The notes under the pieces are model-generated. The model did no database searches, was not told the DNA's origin, and worked only from the letters and a program-made list of their open reading frames with translations. Below, in pieces: positions 47,093-58,899 of a stretch of 64,000 bases of DNA. Source of the stretch: Oscarella lobularis (taxonomy: Eukaryota > Porifera > Homoscleromorpha > Homosclerophorida > Oscarellidae); assembly GCF_947507565.1 (NCBI RefSeq), contig NC_089182.1:1240001-1304000 (forward strand). The letters are read 5' to 3'. The position numbers were made by a program, and so were the translations under genes. The stretch's first letter is position 1. Each line of letters opens with the position of its first letter.

Positions 47093-48020
47093 GCAAACGC
47101 AAAGGACGCGGTCGTGAAAAGACGTGGAAAAAGGTGTTTTTCTGCGTCGCCGACTCGGATTCCGACGCTATGCCGACTCCATCTATCAAGGTCGCCCTTC
47201 AAGAAAGTGGATTGAAGAACTGGTTCGAAAAGTCTGGCGCAACAACCTTATAAGTTAGTAGCATTTGACATTGACAATGGCGGTTTTCAAGATTCTGGCT
47301 GCAAAGAATGATGACGACCTTGTAGCTGTTGTGACCGAATCCACGCACGAGACCTTCTTCGATGAATGTGGTAACGAAAGACCACTCGCGGCTGCAAAGA
47401 TGGCATGGAAATCCGAACTAGTACAAATGCTTACGTTCCACTTCAGCCTTGCCAAATTGTAAGGCGCAATAGATCAGTTTCGCGAAGGATTAGGAACTCT
47501 GGGTGTACTGGAAGCGATACAAGACAATGCACAGGCAATGAAGCCATTCTTCTTGTGGTGCGAAACAAAACTTACAGCAGGTATCATATGTAGTTATATT
47601 CGTCGTTTTCCCGACTCTCCTTTGAATGCAGATTTGCTCTTGAATCTATTCCGGCAAGGGGAAATTGTTTACGCAGACAAAGTAGACGAAATGCTGTGGA
47701 AAAAGAGAGAGAAGCATTTATTCTCTTCGAATATTTTCTTCAAGAATGTGAAGGCACAGTAAGGGAAAGACGAAATACGGTTTTTAGATGATTATCGCGT
47801 TTTGTGTTCTGTTGAAGATGTGTTTGTTTTCTGCACGGGAACCTCGCGACCCCCGCCTTTGGGATTTGGTCGTCGAATGACGATGCAGTTTACACATTCA
47901 GGCGTGACGCCAACGAGTTGCACTTGCGCTCTCACTCTAACGTTGCCAACAACGCAGGTTGATAGCGAAGCTGCTTTCTTCCGAAATTTGGCCACGATCT
48001 GTTTGGACAAATCTGAATGA

Positions 48021-49357
48021 AAACTAACTTGTTCGTCTTTCTTCGTCAATCGTCTAAGACATCTGTTACTTTGATTAGCGTTCTTTTGGCCAAATTCTTA
48101 AATTCAGAGTTTATTGTCTTTAATTCAGAGTTCATTGTCAGACTTTATGATTTATCATTAATGTTCTAATAATGAAGATTGAAAATGGCAATAATAATAA
48201 TAATAGTGATCATGGTTATGATGATGAACCATGATCCAAACCTTGCAACGAAATTCCGACGATTTCATGAGAACCAGAGAAGTGAAAAGGAACCGCCTGA
48301 GAAACTGCAAGAGAAACGGCATAAAAAGCCGCATGAAAAATCGAAATAAAAACCGCATGAGAAACCGCATGAAAAACCGCATAAAAAATCGAAAACCAAC
48401 TTTAAAATAGAAAACCGAATCAAGAATTGAATGCCGCAATTTTGGCGGAAATGACGCGCCATACAAACGCACATTAACCTTTCGATTAGTAGCAGGGACC
48501 AATCTGAAGCGTCAAATCCACGAATCCTCATCGTGCATCCATCGGCAACTTCCACGTTGGCCAGTTCGCTCTACGGCGAGGCGTGATATTCTTTCTGTAT
48601 CTGCTAGAGCACATCCATTGTTCGCTCCGGAATCGATGAGAGCGTTCAAAGCATCTGATTGCAAAAGGCCTTTTCCTTAGAGCCGTTCAATATTGATAAC
48701 TTAAAGCGGACACTCCGGAAATTGCGGAAAGCGATGGGTCAGCGCGGTTAACGTTGTACGACAAAGTTTGGTACTTGTGGCCGTGGTTTGCGGGGTCGTT
48801 ATTTGAAGCGCTTTTGTCGCCGCCAGAATCGAAAATGAAGGAAGTTGCAGCCACACTGGATTTGTGGTTGCAGCCTCTGTGGTAGCATAACAAACTGTGC
48901 GTAGGGCGAGGGTGTTGGTGTCTGGTAGGCTGGAAGGGTCGAAGGCGATCCGTATCGAGCTGGTTCGTACGGATAAGACGACGCTTGCTGCAGTTGCGAC
49001 GGACAGTGGGGTTAGTAGCAACGTAAGATTAAATTCTTCTTCGATAGTTTCTATCATCCGACGATTTCGCGACGTGGCAAACGAACGTCCACGTCGGATA
49101 CGTTGCACGCAAGTCGTCGATGGAATGGGGTTGCGATCAAAGATGGGCGTTTCGATATAAAAATATCGATATCAACGATATTGGAAGTTCAATATCGTAT
49201 ATCGATTTTGATATCGTATATCGATACCAGAGATATACTGTATGTCTGTCCATTCTCTCAACACGCGCGCCAAATAATTGCTATTTGATTTGTACTTTTC
49301 ATAGAACACGTGGCTTCCTACGGGCAGTTTACACCCTAGGTCCCGCACGTTTTCAGC
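48021..49357. other. Interval with low-complexity repeats and a possible protease relic
   Basis: It contains an AAT microsatellite (about 48190-48207), a degenerate repeat of gaaaaaccgcat units (48290-48410) and an AT-rich block of tatcgat units (49155-49225). The protease-like relic is listed separately. No intact gene. Confidence 0.5.
48530..48665 (-). pseudogene. Retropepsin-like fragment
   Basis: The minus strand reads ALNALIDSGANNGCALADTE, with the D-S-G-A core of retroelement aspartic proteases followed by an NNG motif seen in some retroelement polyproteins. No flanking gag or RT could be recognised, so this is a short relic at best. Confidence 0.35.
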
Positions 49358-49540
49358 ATGTCTGCCAAACGAAAAAGAAGCCGAGTGTGGGAGTACTTTT
49401 CGACTGTCTCTGACGGTCGCGTGTCCTGCAATATCTGCAAATCGGAACTGAAGACGTCGGGAAACACGACAAACACGACAAAGCACCTAGAACCGAAGCA
49501 TGGTGAAATCTTACTGCGTTCAAAAGAAATTGATTGCTAG
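49358..49540 (+). pseudogene. BED-type zinc finger fragment
   Basis: The 60-codon frame begins MSAKRKRSRVWEYFSTVSDG and has CNICKSELKTSGNTTNTTKH, that is W-x-Y/F-F then C-x2-C and a later H-x4-H, the BED finger pattern. BED fingers mark hAT transposases and ZBED proteins, but no hAT catalytic region follows. The frame stops and is directly joined to a Helitron piece. Confidence 0.65.
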
Positions 49541-49545
49541 GAGCC

Positions 49546-49829
49546 GGTTCTCAGGGCTGACGATTACATTCACCTCAGAGATGCTCTACAGAACGAACGA
49601 AGTCCAGATAGCGTAGGTCAGCGAATAATTCTCCCATCGACATTCACTGGAAGTCCTCGCTACATGCATGAACGCCTGCAAGACGCAATGATCTACGTAA
49701 AGCATTACGGTCGCCATGACTTATTTATAACTATGACCTGCAATCCGAAGTGGCCAGAAATACAGAGAGAACTTTAATAAAAATCAAAAGCCACAAGACC
49801 GTCACGATTTGATAGCAAGAGTGTTTCAC
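49546..49829 (+). pseudogene. Helitron helicase-like domain piece (inverted segment)
   Basis: Reads LRADDYIHLRDALQ, ILPSTFTGSPRYMHERLQDA, YGRHDLFITMTCNPKWPEIQ and, after a 1-nt shift, DRHDLIARVFHLK. This is the conserved start of the Helitron Rep (HUH) region, including the FITMTCNPKW motif. It belongs directly after the segment that lies on the opposite strand next door. Confidence 0.85.
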
Positions 49830-50974
49830 CTAAAAGTTCATTCGTAAATAGGAGAGGCGTTCGCTTTTAATTTTGGCGTACATGTCTACGAAGAACTGTT
49901 GGGACAACTTGCCCGCGCGATGTAGAATGTTGAAGTTGTGTTCGCGGCACATGGCTCTATAGCTATAGTATTGCAGAGGAGAGATATCTTCGTTTTTATA
50001 GATTTTCCTCCCGAGTGGCGGGATTAACCTGCATATCTGCAAATAATAGCCATCTTCACCGCGAGGAAATAAAAGAGGATATTGGAGGGAGTCATATAGT
50101 CGATGAGTTTCGGAAACTCTTTTGAGACAACTATCTCGCTGATTCAAAACGATATCTCGAAAGTTGCCCTCAGTACCCTTAACAATTAGCGCTGCAACTT
50201 CAGGAGCCGAAGGAGCATTGAAGCGTCTGGGGTGTTCTCCGGTGGGAGTTTTGTCTGCGCGAATAACCATTTTTTTATTTTGGGGTAAGTTTTTCTCTAG
50301 AGCGGTTTTGAAGAGCGACACGTTCGGATTGTATTCGCGAAGCATCTCTTGGATACTGAAGAGCGTCGGTCTCATTAAGTGTGACGGAGAAGACTGCGAA
50401 TGAAGTCGGCATTCTACTTGCTGTGCTTGATCTTCCATGAAGTAAATTTGAAGAAACGAAGGTTCGGTGCCGGCTTGCAGAGCTAGAGGACCTATTCGAT
50501 GGTAAACTTGTCCTTGAATTTTGAATGTTTGCATAAAACCATGTTCAAATATTCTTCGATCGGCTCCAAAGGAAGTCATTTGGAAGAAAGAGTTGTACTT
50601 ACGAATATGGTCACGAAACTGGAGAGCTTCAGTGTCGAAATCTGTGAGGAGATGCAGTAGTGGCTGAGGCGGGGGGAGAACGGCGGAAGGCACACCTTGC
50701 CAAGAGCGCAGCACATGGAAGGAGATTCATTTCGCCATCTTTTAGCCTCGCAGTATTTGCACAGAACTGGCATGGCACCGACGTCTGCGCGAGAAAAGTT
50801 TATATGAGTTGAGGATCCATACGGAATGTTTTCCTTATACGGGCGTTTGTATTCTTTGAGAACTTTTGACCGTTTGACCGTTTCTCCTTTCGGAGACGAG
50901 AGAAAGCTAGTAAGTTTCCAACTGCTCCAAGTGAGTGCAGGCAATAAAACAGAATTTACCGTTTTCTGCTTCAT
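49830..50974 (-). pseudogene. Helitron N-terminal ORF piece
   Basis: The minus strand has a Cys cluster (VLCKYCEAKRW, SPSMCCALGKV), then FRDHIRKYNSFFQMTSFGAD, FKIQGQVYHRIGPLAL, EPSFLQIYFMEDQAQQVECR, YDSLQYPLLFPRGEDGY and FVDMYAKIKSERLSYLRMN. This is the standard Helitron N-terminal region. One frame change falls near 50700. The downstream part of the protein is found on the plus strand at 49546-49829, so the copy is rearranged and dead. Confidence 0.87.
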
Positions 50975-51334
50975 CCATTTCCAGATTGCTTGTAAGGTTT
51001 GATACGTCGTGTTTCAGCGTCGCTAAATCAAGGTTATCTCGCGATGTTACAAATTAAGGTATATCTGCACCGAGATAAGACTTGGCACCCGCGGCCTCTT
51101 CCTGGAATGCGTCTCTCTGAAACATTAGCTGCTGCAATTGGACAGACGCCGCGAAAGTTGCTCCTGCATGGTTTTGAGCAAGTTCTACAAGTGAGAACGA
51201 TAGATTTCCTAAATGTACATAATATATGAGTAAATATGACTTCAGATTCTCTCTGGGTTCCTGTCCCCGGTTCTTCGGCTTCAGGTAAATTCTATATAGA
51301 CAAAACTTTATAGTCGACACATATATTACTGCCG

Positions 51335-51714
51335 CTATATAACGCGAACTTCAGCCTGAGACTCAATCGCCGAGCGTTTCGCAGGCGGGCGATGCAAGGG
51401 ATGGGCGGTGACTTGTTCCATAGAATCGATGGTATCGAAATGGCTTCGACAGAGGAACGCGGCGGACTGACCAACGATGTCGTCGAGAACGGCGAAGAGG
51501 CGCTCGGGACAAGCGCTTAGGGAACCACGGCACCTAGCAGAATCGAAAAGAACGCAGCATTTATTGGATGTACCCTTAGCGATCCTGTAGTGCTCGAGGC
51601 AAAGAGCGACGTCGTCTACGAATCCGCATTCGCGACTTCTTCGTCCCGAAAAGGACGCGATCTTCCCAAAGCACAGGCGACGAGCACGAGTGCCAGGAAG
51701 ACCAGTAAAAGCAT
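51335..51714 (-). CDS. Candidate small secreted Cys-containing protein, ~114 aa
   Basis: The ATG at 51714 gives a clear signal peptide (MLLLVFLALVLVACALG, cleavage likely after it), then RSRPFRDEEVANAD. The frame stops, but removing a 35-nt GT..AG segment (gtagacgacg through cactacag, about 51586-51620) restores an open frame: KCCVLFDSARCRGSLSACPE, VGQSAAFLCRS, ending EVRVI-stop (TAG at 51335-51337). Introns this short occur in neighbouring genes here (anillin ~36 nt). Mature cysteines follow CC-x7-C-x6-C-x19-C. I recognise no family. It sits among transposon relics. It could be a toxin-like, peptide-hormone-like or immune effector protein; function is not inferred. Confidence 0.45.
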
Positions 51715-51759
51715 GGGAGATCAGTTTGCATAGCGTAAGACAGCTGAGAGCGAGTCAAT

Positions 51760-54700
51760 CGAGCAGGCGTCTGCGCGTATCAAGGTCAGCTGAAATGCTT
51801 TTTATCGACCGTTAGAGCCGCTTTTTGAATGTATCGAGGTTTCGATCGCTCCGCGTAAGCGCAAAGCGTACATAAATGTAGCAGACTTCGTTATCTCTAC
51901 TATCTAAGAATGGAAGCCCAACTTCCGACGCGTAGTACTCAATTGACGTCCTCTCGAAAAAAACGCGTGGATCTCGAATGAAAGAAAATTTAGCGAAGTC
52001 TGGATGTGCGAAAGTATGAGCTTATCCTGTTCGAATTGACCTTATCCGAGGCCATTTTCTGTGGGCGGGTCTTAATAGAATACACACAGTCGCGCTATTG
52101 GCCCATTAGTCATTGTTAGCAGAGCATGCGCGTTTGAAAGTCCGCCCTGCCTGCTACAGTACTGTACCAAAAAAGGTGACGTCACAATAGATAGAAACCC
52201 CAGATTGTTTTCGCAGAAGCGAGCACATGAAGAGAGATTGGGACCGTCGTCGTCTTCTAAGTTGCTTGGTAAAGAGAGTGAAACTTCGTCATCAGCTTTA
52301 TAAGAATTGAAATATTACAGCTCCTTGTAATTTGAGTCGAACTCTTGGAATTTGTACGTAGTCCTCAGGGGAAAAGTGGTCTGAGCAGACTTGACTGTGC
52401 GGAGTGACATCGTCTTCTTGCTATTTTAGACGGCTAAGCCACTTTCGTCGGCGTAAAGGACTTCTTGGGAAATGGTGAAAACTATGACCAGCTCTCAAAG
52501 TTCTGAAATTAGAACAGGCCTTGCAAAAATTCGAAAGAGCTGCGAAAGGGAAAGCTGCCATCGAGAAGCATATAAGAAAAGCAGCCAAAGCGAAGAAGAC
52601 AAAAAACGATGGGCCATTGGTAAGAGAATCGAGAAATTCCTAGGTGCATATCTAGATTAGACAATTATATTAGATGCTTACCTGCTCAGCTTCGCAGACC
52701 AATGACTCCGGAATAGATCTTGGTCCAGCGTCGAAGCGGGGCCAATCCGTTGAACCAGCTCAGAACGCTACCGGAAATTCAGCGGGGCATATTCCACCTC
52801 CGTCGTGGTGGTCAAAGATCAGTAGACGAAAGCGGTGACTTGGACGTAACCAAACTAGAGTAAAAAAGACATAAGATACAGGTGTTAAGTAGTATTATAA
52901 TGGGTAATTTGTGTGTATTTGTGACAACGTGTGCCATACCTGCATTGTCGACGTGCTGACCTACTAATAAACGATAATGATAAAACGAATTTAAAGAGTA
53001 CGTACATAACCTAACCACCTACCTCCTTGCAAAGGAGAGCGAATGAAAAATACGAACAAAGAGCTAGCAGTGAAGTATGAGATGAAAAATAAAGCATGCA
53101 TATAAAGTAGAGAAACTCGGGAATCTTATATCAACGTTTAATCTAATTTTAAGCGAATACCGTTTTCGCTGTGCTGCTGAGACTCTCCGCCACAAGACTT
53201 GCAAAGATCTTCGACTGACGCATCTTTGCCTGATCTTTTTCCACATAGACAGCATTTGATGTGCCCGCTCTTTCACGTCTCCCCTAGCTAACACTCTCCG
53301 AGATCATATCAATTGTATCTCCAACGTCGAGATACGGAACGACAAATTTCCATTAAAAACGTGATGGTTTCAGTAATGCCTAGCGCAATGAAAATATATT
53401 TATCGGTCCACTCAAACAAAGAAAATGTCACCGATTTTGCAAGGAAATAAATGGTGGACATTATAATACGCCAATAAGCTACAGAATAAAGCTCTATACG
53501 TCAGTCATGAAGATGTGTGCAGTTTATTAACCAGTGATGATGGGCTCCCAAAAACGTGAAAGACATTGACGTCCTTTGTTCCATTCAGGAAGAAGCTGAT
53601 ACAAGTTTTCTCGACACGCATCCAACACGGCATCACACGGCTTTTCTACAATTGTGATTCGCTCCCCTGACACCGTCGTGGCCTTCGCATGCTCTTTGCC
53701 AGTGGCATTAACGTTGCGGCAAATCTATCAATTTTGGTAATTTTTTGGCCAATCGACTGCCAAATTAGCAAGTAGATTGGCTGCTTTGTTGGCGCATTAA
53801 TTTTTTCTCCTCTTAGGAGAGGGACGAGCCAGAGGCGCGAGAGACGAATGATTGTGGGCACATCTTCGTAACGTATAGCGTCTCGATGAAAGATACACAG
53901 GAACCCGTCGTGCAACAAGACTTGATGGTAGGTGTAAATTTGGTCTTATGGCTCGTCGTCATCAGAAAGATGTTGTGCACAAATAGTTTGTTTGGCGATA
54001 TACTCTGCGGTGATTTTCAACCATTTGGCACACATGTGGCGGAAGATGAACTAAATCAGTATGCTTTTCCACACCAAAATACCTTCCACATAAGTACGAC
54101 GAATCGCTCTTTGTCATGTTTTTTGCAAACTCTATTGAAGACGTGCACTGTCCCGGTGTTTGACCCTTCATTTATGTTCAGATTTGGCAGCGGAACTGCT
54201 TTGCTGACGCTTAGCCGCTGGAACGGGTAAGAAAACGCATGGTAAACATTTTTCCGCTTCAAAATGTCCATTTTTTGTCCTCAGACGACGGCAAAATGTA
54301 AGCTTCGGACATGTTGGCTCTCTTCTTCCGCCGAGCGCATCTACCGTTGGCGCGTCTTCCTGCAGGTGAAGCCACCGCAAGTGGCGGAGGCTCTCTTTAG
54401 CGTGGCCTTCACGATTTTTAGCCGGATGATAAAAAACAAGAAGCAGCGACGACATCCGGGGGCAAACAAACGCCCAAGTCAGATACGTCGGGCAAAAATT
54501 ATCGATAGAATGAGGTCGCGTAAAAATTGCGATGAAGCGGAGCCGAATTTGCTCAGATGGAATCTTCTCGAAAACGACACTCCAGAAAGTGCCGATGTCA
54601 AAAATGTCGTACAGTTGTCCCTCTCTTATGTGTGATGGCGGAAGGAGAGTCGAACTCTGCAAATTGTTCTTCTTGCATGGCTTTGACTCGTTGGGCGTAT

Positions 54701-56480
54701 CACTTACTCATGGTTGAAAGGAAGTGTGCGGATCGGTGGCCGGGTTGTTGTATTATAGGGTTTGAGTAGGGCGGAGCCGAAGTTTACATAGACAAGGGAC
54801 GTTCACTGCTACTAAATTGCGTTGTGATTTCACGAGCGATTTGCAGTAGACCGTGGGAGTGCAACTGAAACATCGTGTGCGTGTCTGTTTGTCGGGTACT
54901 AGGGATATCTCATGTGTACAGTTGAAAATGCGCTCTTCCGAAATCGAGTTCGTCTTTTGTTGGTGTCCCAATTTCCTCAACGCTTCTACCAAAATCGGTT
55001 CCGTTAAAAGTAGTAATAGTGGAAACGGTAGACACCATAAAGCGCGCCGAGAGAAGGAGTTTCGGGAGCAGTTTGAGCCATAATGCGTTTACTTTTTGCT
55101 GGGAGAGGCGGATCTCCAACTGGACGATTCGTTGTACTTAGGTGAGAATTAGCTACTAGACTATGTCAAATAAAATCTTCATTACTTTGGGAAGCATTTG
55201 CGTTTAAATCAACATTTTCAGGACTAGAAGTGATGATATGTTAAATCAGCTAACATTAGACTTCGTTGTAGCTTCTTTCGATTGTGTTCGTCGCATCTAT
55301 GGTGTCTGGTCTTTGAAGTTCATGGAATGGTTGACCATTAATTAAATCTGGTATTTTTAATTCATTTTTTTATTTAGCGGCAAAAGAATTGGTACCCCTT
55401 ATCAAGTTGTCTGATCACTGCAGCTCCTTTCACGATGTAATTTTCAGTGTTCTGAAAGAGTGTCGTGTCGCACGACCAGTTATCAACGAATAAGTATAAA
55501 ACATACGACCGCCCTTAATTGTCGCCTTTAAAAAGCGAATATTCTCTTGCCGAAAACGCATCTTGAATAAATGAAAACTGTCAAAATGAAAACGCAATTT
55601 AATTTTACACGACGTCAGCAATTGTACTTTTCATTTTATAACCCTAAATCGCTTTTGGGTTAATTAATGCTTGGAAACTCGCCTAGATCCAAAAGCTAGA
55701 TCTCACGTGTCCAGCTACGACTTTCTTTTTGGCATTAACCTATCTAGAAATTTTGAAACACGCTGAGGAAGAATCAATTTCTGCTTCTGAAGTTTTTAGG
55801 AATTGCGACGAAGACAATTGTGGCTCTTGCTATAGGATTCGATTCGATGAACTACTTCAACGGTTCTACGCAATGGTCTTATCTGTCAAAAAGTACTTCG
55901 AAACTATTAACGTAGCAACAGAGTCGATTACGACTAGCTTTGGCAAGCCTTGCTATGCAGTTTACTGAAACTTGAAGGAAGCTCTGGTCATGGCAGCCAA
56001 TGGTGAATCACTTGACAAGCAGTTAAAGACTGCGTAAATTCTACGGTAAAGACTTTGGACGTCGCTTTCCGCACAAATAGGAAATCTTAGAATATATTTT
56101 TCCAAAGGACATTCTATCTGTCTGAAGGACTTCATAAACGCTGTTCGCGAGATGACGCCTTTGCAGCGCTTTTTGTTTAGCTAAGTATGCCGTCTTTTCC
56201 GGCTTATCTTATTTATGCCGTCGAAAAATTCTTCAAGCAAACCTAGTTTTCTCGGTAATGAAAAGGCTCAAACCATACTTACTTTAGGAGCACGATGTTG
56301 CAAAGTCGCTTCAATCACATTATGATTCTAAGCATCAATAAGGAGAAAGCAGATTTGATATTTGTTCCTTGCTGGAATCATCCAATCGTCAGCGGCTACA
56401 GTCTTTGCAGTGGCCCGATTGATTGCACAGCGGACCGGATGTTTGTCCAATCGCCGTTGGCAACGGTCGTGCGTTCGCTG
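51760..56480. other. Long interval without supported genes
   Basis: Scattered ORFs of 60-164 codons (for example 52472-52660, 53886-54230, 55729-55968) show no recognisable domains or consistent splice links. Some are probably decayed transposon or retrogene debris. Nothing was resolved. Confidence 0.4.
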
Positions 56481-56489
56481 ATGTATATA

Positions 56490-56585
56490 GCAAGGACAGC
56501 CAATAAAAGAACTCGGAAGAATAACATACTGTCCGATATTGGCAGAATTCGCATCATCTTTATTTACGCAGTTTTTTTTGTACAA
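56490..56585 (-). pseudogene. Helitron helicase-like fragment
   Basis: The minus strand reads GQYVILPSSFIGCPCYIHQR, closely matching the ILPSSF-GPRYMHQ signature of the Helitron Rep region; the sequence on either side does not continue the domain. A short isolated relic, separate from the copy at 49.5-51.0 kb. Confidence 0.55.
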
Positions 56586-56589
56586 ATAA

Positions 56590-57400
56590 GAAAAGAAAAC
56601 CGTTGAAAACTCCGTGAATATGTCTTTGAATACGGTTATAAATGCTCATAACTTGATTCGAAGTACTTCAGAAAAATGAGTCGACCAGCCTTATGTAGAA
56701 CGCAATGCGCGCAAGACGAATAATGTCGCCTGCTGTACATGACGTCCTGCACACTAATTGAGAAGGCCCAAGCTCGGCACCGATTGCAAACATTTGCTCA
56801 CACAACCACTGCTTTCTCCCCGTGTTTGATATTGCACCGTGCATGCAAGAAGCTTAGGTCTTAGGAACTTGCTTCCGTACCCCGTTCCTAGGTTGAAGAT
56901 ATACTTGGTTAGAGACAACCACTTTTTATTTAGCCCCGACACGTCCAGTAAAGATCATTATTTAATGAGATCAAGTTAGGCATCATTATTTGAGTTAGCA
57001 AAGAAAAGACGTCGAAAGAAAACAAATGCCGGCAAATTTTTAAGATATTTTCCTGTGCATGGAACAAAGTAGTACTGTGGACAGGTACAATGAGCTCGAT
57101 TTATTTGCATTCACCTAATTTTTCTACAGCGAATCAATCGTGCTTTGCAAGCTTTTCTCAACCGAAGGAATAACCATCATCTTTGTACAGCCTGCAGTTT
57201 GACACCTCGACAAATATTAGTTATTACATGACGACGAGGGCGACACGGGATTTATCCGAGGCCACACCCGAGGGCCTATCCCGTCACGCCCGAGTTGACA
57301 GGTGATAACTCACTTATACCTCGTGACGCCTTGTCAAATGTCAAATTTCCACGTGACGGCTTCGTGCTCTGTTCCCGTCATTGGAAGCAAAATCGCACGC
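56590..57400. other. No supported gene
   Basis: Upstream flank of the Crypton; GC content rises after about 57230. No recognisable feature. Confidence 0.4.
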
Positions 57401-57404
57401 GGCG

Positions 57405-58772
57405 ATGGGCGACCCCGATCCAGATCCCGACGATTTGGACGATTTCGTCATTCCCTCGCGCAAAAAGAAAAAGTCGAACAGCAGTGAGCAGCGATTTCGT
57501 TCGCCAGTTTCCGAGAAAGAGCTCAGCGATGCCAGAAAAGTATTTACGCCGCCGAACACGGCGAAGAATTACAGATGGGCTGAATCGCTCTTCCTCGACT
57601 GGCTTGGACAGCGAAACGCTGCCATACGCGACAACGGCTCGCAAAAAAGGTCAGACGAACGAAATGGGTCGACTCACTTTGCTTTCGGATGGGAGCGACG
57701 AGGAACTGTGTACTTGGTTGTCGCGATTCCTAATGGAAGTAAGGAAGACGAAAGGCGAAGAGTATCCGTCTTCGACGTTGCACAATTTGCTATGCGCACT
57801 CCAGCGTGTCGTCCGCGAGCGGCTAAAACGGCCTAATATCGACCTCTTTCGAGATCCTGTGTACGCCGAAATACGAAATTTAATGGACATCGTCTCCAGA
57901 ATCCTGCACGGACGAGGCGTCGGCGTCGAAAAAATGCGCACATCATCAATTTCCTTCGACAAAGAAGAGGCTTTTTGGTCATAAAGCATCATAGGCGTCC
58001 ACAATCCCACGGCGCTTTTACGCGCCGTCTTTTTTCTCAACGGCAAAAACTTTTGCTTACGAGGCGGCGAAGAACATCGTAAGCTACGCCGGACGCAGCT
58101 AATTTGTGACCGCCTTCTTTCGAATACGAGGCGAAATCCTATACTTACGTCGAGAACGGGTCCAAAAACAAACTTGGCGGTCAGGCTCATTTGAAAGTAG
58201 ATAATAAGAAAGTCGTTCAATATGCTCTACAAGCGCTTGGTGAGCGATGCCACTGCTACGTATTAGATCGATATTTCACACGGATGGCGCCCGACTCGCG
58301 CGACGATTCATTCTATTTCAAGCCGCTACAGAAAGCGCCCGAGGATCCCAACCCCGCGTGGTTTTTTCCGAAGTTTGTATTGGGCAAGAACGCGTTTAGC
58401 ACCATGGTCAAAACAATGTTTGCGGAAGCAGGCTTCAAAGGAAAAAGCAACCACAGCCTACGCGTTGCTGGCGCCACTCGACTCTTCAGTGGAGGCGTGC
58501 CCGAAAGAATCATACAAGAGCGTGCCGGTCATCGGTCGGTTGAAGCACTACGTCTCTACGAGCGCCCCTCGGAGGACCAGCTTCGCACTGCGTGCGCGGT
58601 TATTAGCGGGAAAGAAAACGCCTCGACCTCACCTCCTGAGACTACGGACGCCGTCGAGTCCAAAAAGCGATCCGATTTGAGTGTCATTCAAGGCGCATCC
58701 GGCCTGCCTTCGATGGCAATGGCCACGGTGAAAAACTGCACGTTTAATTTCATTATGAATGACAGAAAGTAG
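57405..58772 (+). pseudogene. Crypton-type tyrosine recombinase, frameshifted
   Basis: The ATG at 57405 (MGDPDPDPDDLDDFVIPSRK) leads to an N-terminal domain ending TAKNYRWAESLFLDWLGQRN. A second frame gives ELCTWLSRFLMEVRKTKGEE and YPSSTLHNLLCALQRVVRE. Then come VFFLNGKNFCLRGGEEHRKL and finally HCYVLDRYFTRMAPDSRDDS, SNHSLRVAGATRLFSGGVPE (H-x2-R), IIQERAGHRSVEALRLYERP (H and the nucleophile Tyr). The C terminus ends at 58772. Such single-ORF YR proteins with HSLR..GAT and GHRS..LR.YER are Cryptons or their domesticated DUF3504 relatives. Frame changes near 57650, 57985 and 58150 suggest a dead copy, though one could be a short intron. Confidence 0.82.
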
Positions 58773-58872
58773 TTGTTTGCTTACTAACTTGTTTGGGTAG
58801 AAGTGTCCGGAAATCTAATTAGTACTGTATATCCACCCTAAGGAGAATAACGGGTAACTAATAGCAACTCCC

Positions 58873-58898
58873 TAGGGATGGCATCAATGCCATCCCTA
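58873..58898. repeat. Perfect 12-bp palindromic hairpin
   Basis: tagggatggcat (58873-58884) and its exact reverse complement atgccatcccta (58887-58898) are separated by 2 nt, about 100 bp after the Crypton stop. Possibly part of the Crypton 3' end. Confidence 0.85.
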
Positions 58899-58899
58899 C

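Larger units (their letters stand above)
45515..48020 (+). pseudogene. HECT-domain ubiquitin-ligase-like gene interrupted by a Merlin element
   Basis: The ATG at 45515 (MKDNIRRATAFMDQAAAALR) leads, after an intron (about 45655-45703), to SSSALVSSVG. The Merlin transposon then intervenes (45735-47092), and the frame resumes as KRKGRGREKTWKKVFFCVAD, MPTPSIKVALQESGL. Downstream pieces give IDQFREGLGTLGVL (47467-47510) and the HECT C-lobe FVFCTGTSRPPPLGFGRR plus TCALTLTLPT, where Cys is the expected catalytic residue, ending at 48020. Much of the HECT N-lobe is missing or unreadable, with stops near 47252, 47461 and 47761. The family is common and expanded in sponges and cnidarians. Some breaks may be tiny introns, but the gene looks dead. 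Confidence 0.65.
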
